Part shown: one piece after another, positions 34,883-43,432 of the stretch | Numbering within the stretch: position 1 is the stretch's first letter | Layout of the letters: every line of letters begins with the position of its first letter | Assembly (NCBI GenBank): GCA_002490665.1 | Contig: DKUL01000064.1 | Location: 1 to 52,201, forward strand | Direction of reading: 5' to 3' | Length of the DNA stretch: 52,201 nucleotides | Source of the DNA: Lachnospiraceae bacterium UBA7205 | GTDB taxonomy: Bacteria > Bacillota > Clostridia > Lachnospirales > Lachnospiraceae | Notes under the pieces: model-generated | Database searches by the model: none | What the model was told of the DNA's origin: nothing | Seen by the model: the letters and a program-made list of their open reading frames with translations, nothing else | Position numbers and translations under genes: made by a program

Positions 34883-35785
34883 TCACAAAAAATTATGATA
34901 TTTAAAACAGACGCAAATATGCAGCACCCCATTTTCATACTGCGCTGTAATGGTTCCATTCATCTGTTCTGTAAGCTCCTTTGCGATGGAAAGCCCGATT
35001 CCTGTTGATTTTTCACCATTTTCCACGGTATAGTATCGGTTAAAAAGCTGCATCACCTTTAGCTTGTCCAATGCGTCTGTATGATTGGCAAAGACAATCT
35101 CCCCCTGTTCTGACAGGGTAATGCTTAAATCTCCGGAGCTGTATTTTAAGGCATTGCTGATTATGTTTGCAAAAATGCGTGACAGCGCAGTCTTGTCCAG
35201 CCTGCGGATGACTTTTTCTTCCGGAATGGTGATTTCGGGGGTAATGTGCTGCTTTTTCAGGGCGGCATAATAGGCAGAGATGCTTTCCTCCAATGCACTG
35301 TTCAGCACAACTTCTTCACAGGAAGCCACGCTGACAGCGGAGACAGCTGACGAGTAAGCAAAAAATTCCTCTGTCAGCTGCCTTAATGCATGAATGCGTT
35401 CTGCTATGATATCAAGGTAACGCATGGCGTCCGGTGTCTGCTCTGTCTGCCTAAGCAGGTCAAGATAACCGCATACTGCCGTGAGCGGCGTGCGCAAATC
35501 GTGGGAAATGTTGGTGACAGCGTCCATAATTTCCCTGTTCCCCTGCTCATGGCGCAGCCGTTCCCTGCGAAGCAGGCGAAGCTGGGTGTTGATGTCCGCT
35601 GCCAGTCTGCGCATATGGCGGTCGTGGCTGGTAATGTCTATTAATACATTTGTCTCTGCTGTAAGGCGGTCGGCAAATGCATCTGAAATCTCCTGTGCGG
35701 ATTTTTGCATCAGAACGATTTTCATCCAAAGCAGCAATATGACTATAATAAGAAATACTATCAGCACCCACAGCCAGTTTTCCAT
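34883..35785 (-). CDS. Sensor histidine kinase
   Basis: A 300-residue kinase. One N-terminal membrane segment at about 5-26 has almost no extracytoplasmic part, so it is an intramembrane-sensing type. The H box NISHDLRTPL has its His near 94. The HATPase part has IFANIISNALKYS (N box) and STGIGLSIAKEL (G box). GTGGAGG precedes the ATG. It is the last gene of the SulP-regulator-ABC-kinase operon and likely senses through the ABC transporter, as in bacitracin-type modules; this is inference. Confidence 0.9.
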   Translation of the reverse strand: MENWLWVLIVFLIIVILLLWMKIVLMQKSAQEISDAFADRLTAETNVLIDITSHDRHMRRLAADINTQLRLLRRERLRHEQGNREIMDAVTNISHDLRTPLTAVCGYLDLLRQTEQTPDAMRYLDIIAERIHALRQLTEEFFAYSSAVSAVSVASCEEVVLNSALEESISAYYAALKKQHITPEITIPEEKVIRRLDKTALSRIFANIISNALKYSSGDLSITLSEQGEIVFANHTDALDKLKVMQLFNRYYTVENGEKSTGIGLSIAKELTEQMNGTITAQYENGVLHICVCFKYHNFL

Positions 35786-35820
35786 ACAGATTCCTCCACT
35801 CTGCTCCCCAATAATTACAG

Positions 35821-36660
35821 TTACTTTATATCTTCATGACGGAAGATGAAGATTCCTGCTCCGGTTACTATGACCGCTATCATGACGGAGTACAGCGCCA
35901 TCATCCCCAGATGGACTGCAATCCCCTCCCATAGCATAAAAGCCTGATTTCCCGGAAGAAAGTCATTTAAAAATTCATAAACGGCGCGCTTCGTTCCTGA
36001 AATATAATTCGGATTTGGAGTCGCCTCTACTTCTATCAGTTCGTCCGTTGAATAGTCAACATAGCTATGTGCCTCATATATTGCCGGTTCGTTTATTCTT
36101 GAATTCATATAAGCGCCGCAAAAAAACATGATAAAGATGCCAAAAATACAAATCACGGATGTAACCGCCTTATTCTGGTTCAGCATTGCAACCATGGTAT
36201 AGATTGATGTGACTGCAACCAGCATTACCGCAGCAGCGCCTGAATAAGCCAGCATCCTTGCCGCTCCGCCTGAAAAGAAGCCTAACAGCGGAATACCGAC
36301 ACAGAGATTAACCACAATAAAGGCAAAACACATCACATATTCCGCGGCAACGCACACAATGAGGTTGGACAGATAAATATGTGCCCGCTTATGTCCTACC
36401 ATCAGTTTGTTCCGTATTGTCCCGTCACTATATTCCGTTCCGATATACAGGCTGCAAAAGGCTGAGGAAATAAACAGAACCAGCATTATATAATTTGTAA
36501 AAGATGATTCAAGGGATACCGTATAGTCTGGATATTTCTGCATCTGAAAGAAAGAATACAGCGGCAGGAACATCCCCACAAACGCCATGATGATTACCCC
36601 GATCCAGAAGCATTTATCCTTTTTCAGCCGCATGAAGCCCGCATATATTAACCTACTCAT
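35821..36660 (-). CDS. ABC-2 permease of the two-component-linked exporter
   Basis: A 279-residue membrane protein with about six hydrophobic segments and the typical motif SAFCSLYIGTEYSDGTIRNKL, about 75-94, which many ABC-2 permeases share. The start ATG 36660 has GGAGGTG 8 nt upstream and overlaps the ATPase end by 8 bp; the longer reading uses TTG. Substrate unknown, possibly an antimicrobial peptide given the adjacent two-component genes. Confidence 0.85.
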   Translation of the reverse strand: MSRLIYAGFMRLKKDKCFWIGVIIMAFVGMFLPLYSFFQMQKYPDYTVSLESSFTNYIMLVLFISSAFCSLYIGTEYSDGTIRNKLMVGHKRAHIYLSNLIVCVAAEYVMCFAFIVVNLCVGIPLLGFFSGGAARMLAYSGAAAVMLVAVTSIYTMVAMLNQNKAVTSVICIFGIFIMFFCGAYMNSRINEPAIYEAHSYVDYSTDELIEVEATPNPNYISGTKRAVYEFLNDFLPGNQAFMLWEGIAVHLGMMALYSVMIAVIVTGAGIFIFRHEDIK

Positions 36661-37567
36661 GGTCAGCACCTCCAATCAGACTGATATAATAGCTTTCAAG
36701 GCTTTCATTCCTCTCATGGACAGAAAGTATTTCACAGCCCTCTTTTGCAAGCGCCGTCACAAGTTCCGTAATCCTGACTTTTCCGTAAATCTCAGCCGCA
36801 GCATCTGATAAAATTTGATATTCCAGCTTCATGTGTTCAGCCACCTGTGACAAAACCTTTACATCCGAAACCTCCACACACAGACATTTCCTGCACACTT
36901 TTTCCAGTTCCTCCGCGCTGATTTCCTTTACAAGCTTTCCGTTATTGATAAAGCCGTAATGTGTCGCAAGGCGCGATAGTTCATCCAGAATATGGCTCGA
37001 AATGAGCACGGTAATCCCACGCTCCCTGTTCAGCCTGAGAATCAGCTCGCGCATCTCGACAATTCCCTGCGGGTCAAGTCCGTTTACAGGTTCATCCAGA
37101 ACCAGAAAATCAGGGTCGCCGCAAAGCGCAACCGCGATTCCAAGCCGCTGGCGCATGCCGAGTGAAAAGTTTTTCGCTTTCTTTTTTCCGGTGTCGTTTA
37201 TCCCCACCAGCTCCAGAAGCTCCGGAATGCCATCCATGGACGGAAGCCCGAGGACATAATACTGTTCCCTTAAATTTTCCTCCGCCGTCATATTGAGATA
37301 AATTGACGGTGTTTCCACAACCGCGCCGATTCTGCGCCGGACATCATGGATTTTGTTTTCCGTATGGTTTACCCCATATAACATAAATCCGCCTGATGTA
37401 GGCTTTTGCAGCCCGCACACCAGCCGGATTAATGTCGTTTTTCCGGCGCCGTTTTTCCCGACAAAACCATAGATTGCCCCTTTGGGGACATGCATCGTCA
37501 GTCCGTTCAGCGCCTTGAAATGTTTATAGTGCTTACTCAGTGCACTTGTAGCCAGAACATATTCCAT
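36653..37567 (-). CDS. ABC transporter ATP-binding protein (two-component-linked)
   Basis: A 304-residue nucleotide-binding subunit. Walker A GKNGAGKTTLIRL is at about 36-44, the signature FSLGMRQRLGIA near 131, Walker B FLVLDEPVNGLDPQG near 152 and LISSHILDELS after. The C-terminal region (about 215-300) is the BcrA-like extension. I chose ATG 37567, 8 nt after GGAGG; ATG 37582 is upstream of that site. It lies 95 bp after the response regulator. Confidence 0.92.
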   Translation of the reverse strand: MEYVLATSALSKHYKHFKALNGLTMHVPKGAIYGFVGKNGAGKTTLIRLVCGLQKPTSGGFMLYGVNHTENKIHDVRRRIGAVVETPSIYLNMTAEENLREQYYVLGLPSMDGIPELLELVGINDTGKKKAKNFSLGMRQRLGIAVALCGDPDFLVLDEPVNGLDPQGIVEMRELILRLNRERGITVLISSHILDELSRLATHYGFINNGKLVKEISAEELEKVCRKCLCVEVSDVKVLSQVAEHMKLEYQILSDAAAEIYGKVRITELVTALAKEGCEILSVHERNESLESYYISLIGGADHE

Positions 37568-37662
37568 CAGTAAAACCTCCATTTCTTTATTCTCATAAGC
37601 TTACTTTCACATTTTATCTGATGATTGTTAAGAAAGCTGTTAAGGAAAGTGTAAAGAAATGG

Positions 37663-38340
37663 TTAAGGTTTTGATTCGTTCATTTTAAATCCAATCCCCC
37701 ATACGGATTCGATATAATCTTTTCCGCTGATATCACGCAGTTTCTTCCGCAGATTGCTGATATGCACCCGCAGGGAGCTTTCCACGCAGTCTGGTGTGTC
37801 TTCACTGATTTTTTCCAGCAGCAGTGTTTTTGTGATAACCTGTGCAGGATTCTGCATCAGCAGTTTCAGGATGGCATATTCCGTCTTGGTCAGACGCACT
37901 GCCTGACTGTGCACCGTGACGACGTGTGTGCCTGTATCCAGCATAATGTCCTCGTATTCCAGTACCATACTGGTGCCAGCCAGGGACGCATTCCGGAGCT
38001 GTACGGCAATGCGCGCAAGCAGCTCCTGTGTGTCGAACGGCTTTGTCACATAGTCTGCCGCACCGCCAAGCAGCAGTTCCACCTTATCCGCCACGCCTGC
38101 CCTGGCGCTGACGACAATCACCGGAATGCCGCTTAATGCCGGAAGCAGCTCCCTGCCGTCCAGTCCCGGAAGCATCAAATCAAGCAGCACGAGATCCGGT
38201 CTTTGTGAGGACAGGATAAGCGCTGCCTCCGTGCCGGAGTAAGCGCGCGTGACACAATACCCCTCTTTCGCGAGCAGTTCCTCCAGCATATTTCCGATAT
38301 TGATATCATCATCCACCACAAATATGTTTTTCATATTCAT
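37663..38340 (-). CDS. OmpR/VanR-type response regulator
   Basis: A 225-residue regulator. The receiver domain has DDD near 9-11, the phosphoacceptor Asp in LVLLDLMLPGLDG near 53 and the Lys in YVTKPFD near 102. The C-terminal winged helix has RLTKTEYAILKLLMQNPAQVITK and VHISNLRKKLRDISG. ATG 38340 begins one base after the SulP stop codon with no clear Shine-Dalgarno, so translation is likely coupled; ATG 38334 is possible. Partner kinase is the last gene of the operon. Confidence 0.92.
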   Translation of the reverse strand: MNMKNIFVVDDDINIGNMLEELLAKEGYCVTRAYSGTEAALILSSQRPDLVLLDLMLPGLDGRELLPALSGIPVIVVSARAGVADKVELLLGGAADYVTKPFDTQELLARIAVQLRNASLAGTSMVLEYEDIMLDTGTHVVTVHSQAVRLTKTEYAILKLLMQNPAQVITKTLLLEKISEDTPDCVESSLRVHISNLRKKLRDISGKDYIESVWGIGFKMNESKP

Positions 38341-38341
38341 C

Positions 38342-39991
38342 TTATTTACTGTCAGCAAGCTTTTTCGCCCGCTCAAGCGCCTCGTCAATGTGCGCGCAGA
38401 AATTCTCCGTGCCAACTGCTTTTGTGAACCCTGCCTTGTCCATAACCGCCCTTGGCTGTTCATTTACGTGCGACAGGATAATCTGTACATTCCGCTTCGC
38501 ATACTTTTCATAAAGCTGTTCCAGCGAATGCATTGCGGTCGCGTCAATCGCGCTCACGCTCCGCATACGGAGAATCAAAAACTGCGTATCACCCTTTACC
38601 GAAATATTCAGGATTTTATCCGCAGCCGCAAAGAACATCGGTCCTGAAATCTCATACACTCGTGTATGCGCCGGGACTTCCCGGAGCGTGATGCTGTCCG
38701 GGTCATCCTCCTCGTCAACGTATTTCCATCCCTCAACCTCCGTGACATCGCTCATGCGCTTCATAAAGAGGATTGCGGCAAGCAGAATGCCAACCTCGAT
38801 TGCCACAACCAGGTCAAATACGACTGTCAGGATAAACGTGGTGACAAGCACGATGATATCGCTTTTCGGCGATGACTTGCACAGGTTGACAAACGTCCTC
38901 CACCCGCACATGTTGTAGGCAACCATAAACAGAATTGCCGCGATACAGGGCATCGGAATCAGCGCCGCATAGGGCATTAATACTACAAGAATTAATACAA
39001 GCGTGACTGCATGAACCATGCCTGCAATCGGGGTACGCCCGCCATTCTTGATATTGGCGGCAGTTCTTGCAATCGCACCTGTCGCCGGAATGCCGCCAAA
39101 TAATGCCGAGCCGATATTACCGATTCCCTGTGCGATTAATTCCATGTTGGAACGGTGCTTGGAATTTATCATACTGTCGGCGACCACACAGGACAATAGC
39201 GACTCAATTGCCGCAAGAATTGCAATCGTAAACGCATCGGGAAGAATTCCCCCAATGTCGCCTAGCGTAACATGCGGCAGATGAAAGCCCGGAAGCTTAT
39301 TGCTGATTTCATATAAATCGCCGATTGTATTGACATCCATGTTGAGGAACTTTACCATTGCAATGCCTGCAATAACTGCAATTAACGAACCCGGAATTGT
39401 CTTGTTGATGTACGGCCACAGAATCAGTATCGCAAGGCATACCAGTCCCACAATAAGCGCCTGCCAGTTGACGGTTGCGATATTTTTGACAACCGCCTCT
39501 GCCTTCTCCATCGTCTCAATGGTTGGTGTGCCTGCCGGGTAGGTAAGACCGAGAAAGTCCTTAATCTGTCCAATTGCGATGGTGACCGCAATTCCGGCAG
39601 TAAATCCGGTCGTGATGGTGAAGGGAATATACTTGATAAGGTTTCCCAGCCTTAAAAAGCCCATTACCACCAAAATGATTCCCGCAAGGATTGTTGCAAC
39701 AATCAGTCCGTCCATTCCCTTCTGCGCGACGATTCCTGCAACAATTGTTGCAAATGCCGCGGTAGGCCCCGCAATCTGTACACGGCTTCCGCCAAAAAAC
39801 GAAATCAGGAAACCGGCCACAATTGCCGTGTAGATACCCTGTTCCGGACCCACGCCCGACGCAAGGGCTAATGCGATGGACAGCGGCAGCGCTATAATGG
39901 CGACAATGATACCTGCTACAACATCCTTTACAAACTGTTCCTTCGTGTATGTTTTCATGACCGAAAACAGCTTTGGTTTTAATTTTTCCAT
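38342..39991 (-). CDS. SulP-family anion transporter with STAS domain
   Basis: A 549-residue SLC26/SulP permease for sulfate, bicarbonate or another anion. The N-terminal part has IIVAIIALPLSIALALASGV and GGSRVQIAGPTAAFATIVAG, family signatures; about twelve membrane segments follow. The C-terminal STAS domain (about 445-540) has LILRMRSVSAIDATAMHSLEQLYE. GAGGAGAAATATT precedes the ATG. Placing a SulP gene at the head of a two-component/ABC operon is unusual. Confidence 0.93.
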   Translation of the reverse strand: MEKLKPKLFSVMKTYTKEQFVKDVVAGIIVAIIALPLSIALALASGVGPEQGIYTAIVAGFLISFFGGSRVQIAGPTAAFATIVAGIVAQKGMDGLIVATILAGIILVVMGFLRLGNLIKYIPFTITTGFTAGIAVTIAIGQIKDFLGLTYPAGTPTIETMEKAEAVVKNIATVNWQALIVGLVCLAILILWPYINKTIPGSLIAVIAGIAMVKFLNMDVNTIGDLYEISNKLPGFHLPHVTLGDIGGILPDAFTIAILAAIESLLSCVVADSMINSKHRSNMELIAQGIGNIGSALFGGIPATGAIARTAANIKNGGRTPIAGMVHAVTLVLILVVLMPYAALIPMPCIAAILFMVAYNMCGWRTFVNLCKSSPKSDIIVLVTTFILTVVFDLVVAIEVGILLAAILFMKRMSDVTEVEGWKYVDEEDDPDSITLREVPAHTRVYEISGPMFFAAADKILNISVKGDTQFLILRMRSVSAIDATAMHSLEQLYEKYAKRNVQIILSHVNEQPRAVMDKAGFTKAVGTENFCAHIDEALERAKKLADSK

Positions 39992-40021
39992 AATATTTCT
40001 CCTCTCCCTCTGACGGTAACC

Positions 40022-41542
40022 TTAAAGCATTTTTTCTTCTGGCAGTTCCCTGTGCCTGCATTTTTGCAGTAATTCTTCCAGGCGGTGTTCCTGCATATTG
40101 ATTTTACCGATATAATAGAAACCATGTGCTTCCGTAAGCTTCACATCGACTATTGTTCCTACTAACACGGCATCACCCTCAAAATGCACAAGCGTATTGT
40201 TGGAAAGTCTGCCAGACAGCTGGGTACCGCTGCTTTCCTCCACAAGTACGCTGTGTGTCTCGCCAAGCAGTCGTCCGACACGGCTTTTTGCCGTTTCGTG
40301 CACCACCTCCAAAAGCCGGTCAAAGTTTGCCTTGATTTCCTCCTCGCTTACAGGATTTGGCATTGTGGCAGCAGGCGTGCCTGTCCTTCTGGAATAGATA
40401 AAGGTAAATGCGTTGTCATACTGTACCTTTCTCACGACATCAATCGTCTCGTCAACATCGGCTGCCGTCTCACCCGGAAAGCCTACAATAATATCCGTCG
40501 TGAGTGATATGTCCGGTATTTCGCGCCTGATTTTGGCTGCAAGTTCAAGATACTGCTCTTTTGTGTACCGGCGGTTCATTGCTTCAAGGATTCTCGTAGA
40601 CCCCGCCTGCAATGGCAGATGCAGATGGCGGCATATTTTTTTGGAATCTTTCATCACCTGGATTAAATCGTCTGATAAATCCTTTGGGTGCGAGGTCATA
40701 AAGCGTATTCTCTCAAGCCCTTCTATTTTTTCCACTTCCTTTAACAGCTGGGCAAAGGTCATTGGTTCCTCGAGGTTTTTTCCATAAGAATTGACGTTCT
40801 GCCCCAGAAGCATGACCTCCACGACACCCTCTGACACAAGCTTTTCAATTTCCCGGATAATGTCCTTCGGATTCCGGCTTCTCTCCCTCCCACGTACATA
40901 TGGGACAATGCAGTAACTGCAATAATTATTGCATCCATACATGATATTGACCCCTGACTTGAAGGAATACTTTCGTTCAGCAGGAAGATCCTCCACTATC
41001 TTGTCAGTATCCTCCCAAATGTCAATAATCATTTTGTCAGAATTGTACATTGACACAATGAGCTCTGCAAATTTGTAAATATTGTGCGTTCCAAATACCA
41101 AATCCACAAACGGATAGCTTTTCTGTATTTTTTCTATCACAGTCGGTTCCTGCATCATACAGCCGCAGAGCGCTACTTTTTTGTGGGGATTCTTTTTTTT
41201 CATGCTATGTATCAGCCCAAGCCTGCCGTATACACGCTGGTTGGCATTGTCGCGAACCGTGCAGGTATTGTAAAACACAAGGTCTGCCGACTCGTCATCC
41301 ATCATCTCAAAACCAATGTTTTCAAGAATGCCTATCAGTTTCTCGCTGTCCTTTGCGTTCATCTGACAGCCAAAAGTCTCCTCGTCCGCGGTCAGGCGCC
41401 TGCCAAGCTTCTCGCTCTCGGCATTTACAATTTCCCGCGCTTTTTTTATAAAATAATACTGGCGCATCGGCTCTTCAATTGGCGCATCATTTCTCAAGTC
41501 AATCGTTTCCAGTACTGCTTCTAGTTCTTCGTTTCTTATCAT
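40022..41542 (-). CDS. miaB: tRNA-2-methylthio-N6-dimethylallyladenosine synthase
   Basis: A 506-residue radical-SAM methylthiotransferase acting on i6A37 made by MiaA. It has an N-terminal extension of about 55 residues, then the UPF0004 domain (TFGCQMNAKDSE), with further Cys in NTCTVRDNANQRV and LCGCMMQEP. The radical-SAM cluster CNNYCSYCIVPYVRG is near 200. A C-terminal TRAM domain has SGTQLSGRLSNNTLVHFEGD. The start ATG 41542 has a weak AAAGGCAG. It would normally be expected beside mutS. Confidence 0.95.
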   Translation of the reverse strand: MIRNEELEAVLETIDLRNDAPIEEPMRQYYFIKKAREIVNAESEKLGRRLTADEETFGCQMNAKDSEKLIGILENIGFEMMDDESADLVFYNTCTVRDNANQRVYGRLGLIHSMKKKNPHKKVALCGCMMQEPTVIEKIQKSYPFVDLVFGTHNIYKFAELIVSMYNSDKMIIDIWEDTDKIVEDLPAERKYSFKSGVNIMYGCNNYCSYCIVPYVRGRERSRNPKDIIREIEKLVSEGVVEVMLLGQNVNSYGKNLEEPMTFAQLLKEVEKIEGLERIRFMTSHPKDLSDDLIQVMKDSKKICRHLHLPLQAGSTRILEAMNRRYTKEQYLELAAKIRREIPDISLTTDIIVGFPGETAADVDETIDVVRKVQYDNAFTFIYSRRTGTPAATMPNPVSEEEIKANFDRLLEVVHETAKSRVGRLLGETHSVLVEESSGTQLSGRLSNNTLVHFEGDAVLVGTIVDVKLTEAHGFYYIGKINMQEHRLEELLQKCRHRELPEEKML

Positions 41543-41727
41543 ACTGTTTCTGCCTTTCTGTTATACTTGTAAAACCATCTAATGAAGTCAGGGGACATAT
41601 GCACAAAAATTTAGAAGAGGCTTCTGGATATGCCTCTCCTGTGCTGTTCCTTTTTTCTACTCTTAAATTATATCAAAATAAATATTTTTTTCAAGCAATA
41701 ATAATGAACTGTTGCCATAAAACAAAC

Positions 41728-41850
41728 AGGGCGTTACTGTTCACTCCGTTCCAGTAACAGGTAAAAATCCATGCAAAATTTGCTTCGCAAATGGATTTTT
41801 ACTTGCAGACGAAACGTTTTCGCACGGACTTAGCAGTAAATGCTAAGTCC
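41728..41850. repeat. Cluster of perfect inverted repeats, possible interspersed element
   Basis: Three stems in a row. A 7-bp GTTACTG / CAGTAAC pair encloses 12 nt. GTAAAAATCCAT (41761-41772) pairs with ATGGATTTTTAC (41791-41802) around an inner ATTTGC-TTC-GCAAAT alternative. A 10-bp stem GGACTTAGCA / TGCTAAGTCC (41826-41850) follows. None has a clear U-tract. Such packed palindromes are typical of REP- or MITE-like intergenic elements, but only one copy is visible here. Confidence 0.5.
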
Positions 41851-41868
41851 TGTTTGAACAGTAATTAC

Positions 41869-41904
41869 AGGGCTGCCATTGCCTTGCCAGACAACGACAG
41901 CCCT
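41869..41904 (-). terminator. Stem-loop after the MFS gene
   Basis: AGGGCTG / CAGCCCT with an inner CGTTGTC / GGCAATG helix, beginning 5 bp after the stop codon. There is no T-run. It resembles the stem at 43380-43416 in sequence. Confidence 0.45.
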
Positions 41905-41909
41905 ATGTA

Positions 41910-43193
41910 TCAGATTTTATTCAGTTGCCTTATTGTGCGGTTCAGGCAGGATGCCATGCTGACCGTGAAACCACACACTCCGGTGCATAAAAACATGACT
42001 GCCATGCCGCTTCCGGCGCCATACCCTGTCACCTTTCCCAGTGCCACTGCCATCGCATTTTCCGACCGCATAAAGGGTTCCAATACATAATCTGCCAGAT
42101 AACCGCCAAGGATTATGCCGACCGGTATCGTGCTGTACTGGATGGCGTTTCTTACCGCAAACACCCTTCCCTGTATGGCAGAGGGAATCTTTCGGTACAG
42201 TATCGCATTCTGGTTTGCCATGATAAAAGGAATTGGCAGACTTGCTGCCACTGCGGCAACAGACCAGCAATAGACATTTTTTCCAAGCGCCATCATCAAA
42301 TCCCCAAACAGGAATGACAGCGCAGCCGAAACATAGATGGCTGTTGCCTTATGGCGGCTTTCCTTTTTTATGGAGACGATAATACCGCCAGCAATGCCGC
42401 CGACTCCCATGCAGGCATTGACAATCCCGAGTGCAATATTATTTCCGGAACTTCTAGCCAGAACCATCGGGGACAAAATATTTTCATAAGTCAGTCTCGA
42501 AAAAAAATTGATAAGTGCCATCGTCAACATGATGTACAGAATCCCCTTTTCTTTTTTCAGGAAAGAGAATCCTTCCGCTATTCCGGCAAACGGAGAACCG
42601 GCAGGCTGCTGCTGCACCTGCTCCGGAATTGCAATAAAAAACAACAGCACGCAAAATGCAAATACAAAGCTTGCCAAATCAATCAGCAGGACAAGTGAAA
42701 GACCGCCAATTGCAAAAAGAAAAGCAGCCAGCATCGGATGAAACACGACTATCAGATTATTTGAAAGCGAATTCAATCCGCTGACATTGGAAATTTTGTC
42801 CTTTGGCACCAGCCATCCCATCGCCACCGCGGATGCAGGCTGCTGGAAAGCATTCGTAACACCGACAATCGCATTGACAATATAGATAACCCACACTGAC
42901 AGATGCCCTGTTACCAGAAAGGCAAATACTGCCAGGGAACCAATTGCAGCAATACTGTCAGAAACCAGCATAATTGTTTTTTTCCTGTGCCTGTCTATAA
43001 AATCGCCGGCAAACAGGCTGAACAAAACGTAGGGCACATAATTGCAGAAGGACATCAGTGAGACAGACATTGCCGACTGACTCTGCCCATATGCCCATAA
43101 TACCAGCGCAAAGCCGGTCATGGAACTCCCAAGCCCGGATATGCACTGACTAAACCATAAAATAATATACTTCTTAAATAATTTTTCTTCCAT
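41910..43193 (-). CDS. MFS exporter, DHA3/Mef-like
   Basis: A 427-residue transporter with about twelve membrane segments. FAGDFIDRHRKKTIMLVSD, about 61-79, is the loop 2-3 motif of MFS pumps, and IQGRVFAVRNAIQYSTIPVG is its C-terminal counterpart, like MFS_3/DHA3 drug or macrolide exporters. GGAGAGAATTCA precedes the ATG. The substrate cannot be read from sequence; a drug or peptide is plausible. It is preceded by a candidate leader peptide with alternative stems, suggesting inducible expression. Confidence 0.87.
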   Translation of the reverse strand: MEEKLFKKYIILWFSQCISGLGSSMTGFALVLWAYGQSQSAMSVSLMSFCNYVPYVLFSLFAGDFIDRHRKKTIMLVSDSIAAIGSLAVFAFLVTGHLSVWVIYIVNAIVGVTNAFQQPASAVAMGWLVPKDKISNVSGLNSLSNNLIVVFHPMLAAFLFAIGGLSLVLLIDLASFVFAFCVLLFFIAIPEQVQQQPAGSPFAGIAEGFSFLKKEKGILYIMLTMALINFFSRLTYENILSPMVLARSSGNNIALGIVNACMGVGGIAGGIIVSIKKESRHKATAIYVSAALSFLFGDLMMALGKNVYCWSVAAVAASLPIPFIMANQNAILYRKIPSAIQGRVFAVRNAIQYSTIPVGIILGGYLADYVLEPFMRSENAMAVALGKVTGYGAGSGMAVMFLCTGVCGFTVSMASCLNRTIRQLNKI

Positions 43194-43262
43194 TGAATTC
43201 TCTCCATTCTATTCTTTATTTTGCACACAAATGCCCAGAATAAAAAGTACAAAATCCAATGT

Positions 43263-43321
43263 GGACGAAATGTTCCTTACCTCTGCACAAGCTTCGTCCT
43301 GTCATCAGACCTTGTACAGAG
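43263..43321 (-). promoter_or_regulatory. Mutually exclusive stem-loops in the MFS leader
   Basis: Stem A: CTCTGTACAAG (43321-43311) pairs over 11 bp, one G-U, with CTTGTGCAGAG (43291-43281). Stem B: GGACGAA (43299-43293) pairs perfectly with TTCGTCC (43269-43263). The left arm of B lies in the loop of A and the right arm of A lies in the loop of B, so they compete. A spans the 3' half of the leader ORF and B spans its stop codon, as in ribosome-controlled attenuators. Confidence 0.55.
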
Positions 43322-43357
43322 TTTGACACTTAAATCAATCACCATATGGCAAAGCAT
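43277..43357 (-). CDS. Putative 26-residue leader peptide of the MFS gene
   Basis: A short ORF beginning MLCHMVIDLS and ending TKLVQR, stop TAA. GGAGG lies exactly 8 nt before its ATG, a better ribosome site than many full genes here. It ends 83 bp before the exporter start and its 3' half forms a strong stem. The layout matches leader peptides of inducible resistance genes, where stalling on the leader unmasks the downstream gene. No similarity to a known leader is recognised. Confidence 0.55.
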   Translation of the reverse strand: MLCHMVIDLSVKLCTRSDDRTKLVQR

Positions 43358-43379
43358 GTTTCCCACCTCCATATGAATT

Positions 43380-43416
43380 AAGGCTGCCGCTGACAACCAG
43401 TATCAACGACAGCCTT
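43380..43416 (-). terminator. Stem-loop after the GGGtGRT gene
   Basis: AAGGCTG / CAGCCTT extended by an inner CGTTGATA / TTGTCAGCG helix, 4-nt loop, 17 bp after the stop codon. It lacks a T-run, so it may end the operon, act as processing stem or partly attenuate read-through into the MFS leader. Confidence 0.5.
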
Positions 43417-43432
43417 GATTTTATCACATTTT

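Larger units (their letters stand above)
41543..41909. other. 367-bp gene-free region with dense stem-loops
   Basis: The stretch between the MFS gene end and miaB start contains no ORF with a ribosome site. It holds the three nested stems listed separately and an AT-rich portion (41660-41710) that may contain the miaB promoter. Nothing else recognisable is visible. Confidence 0.6.
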
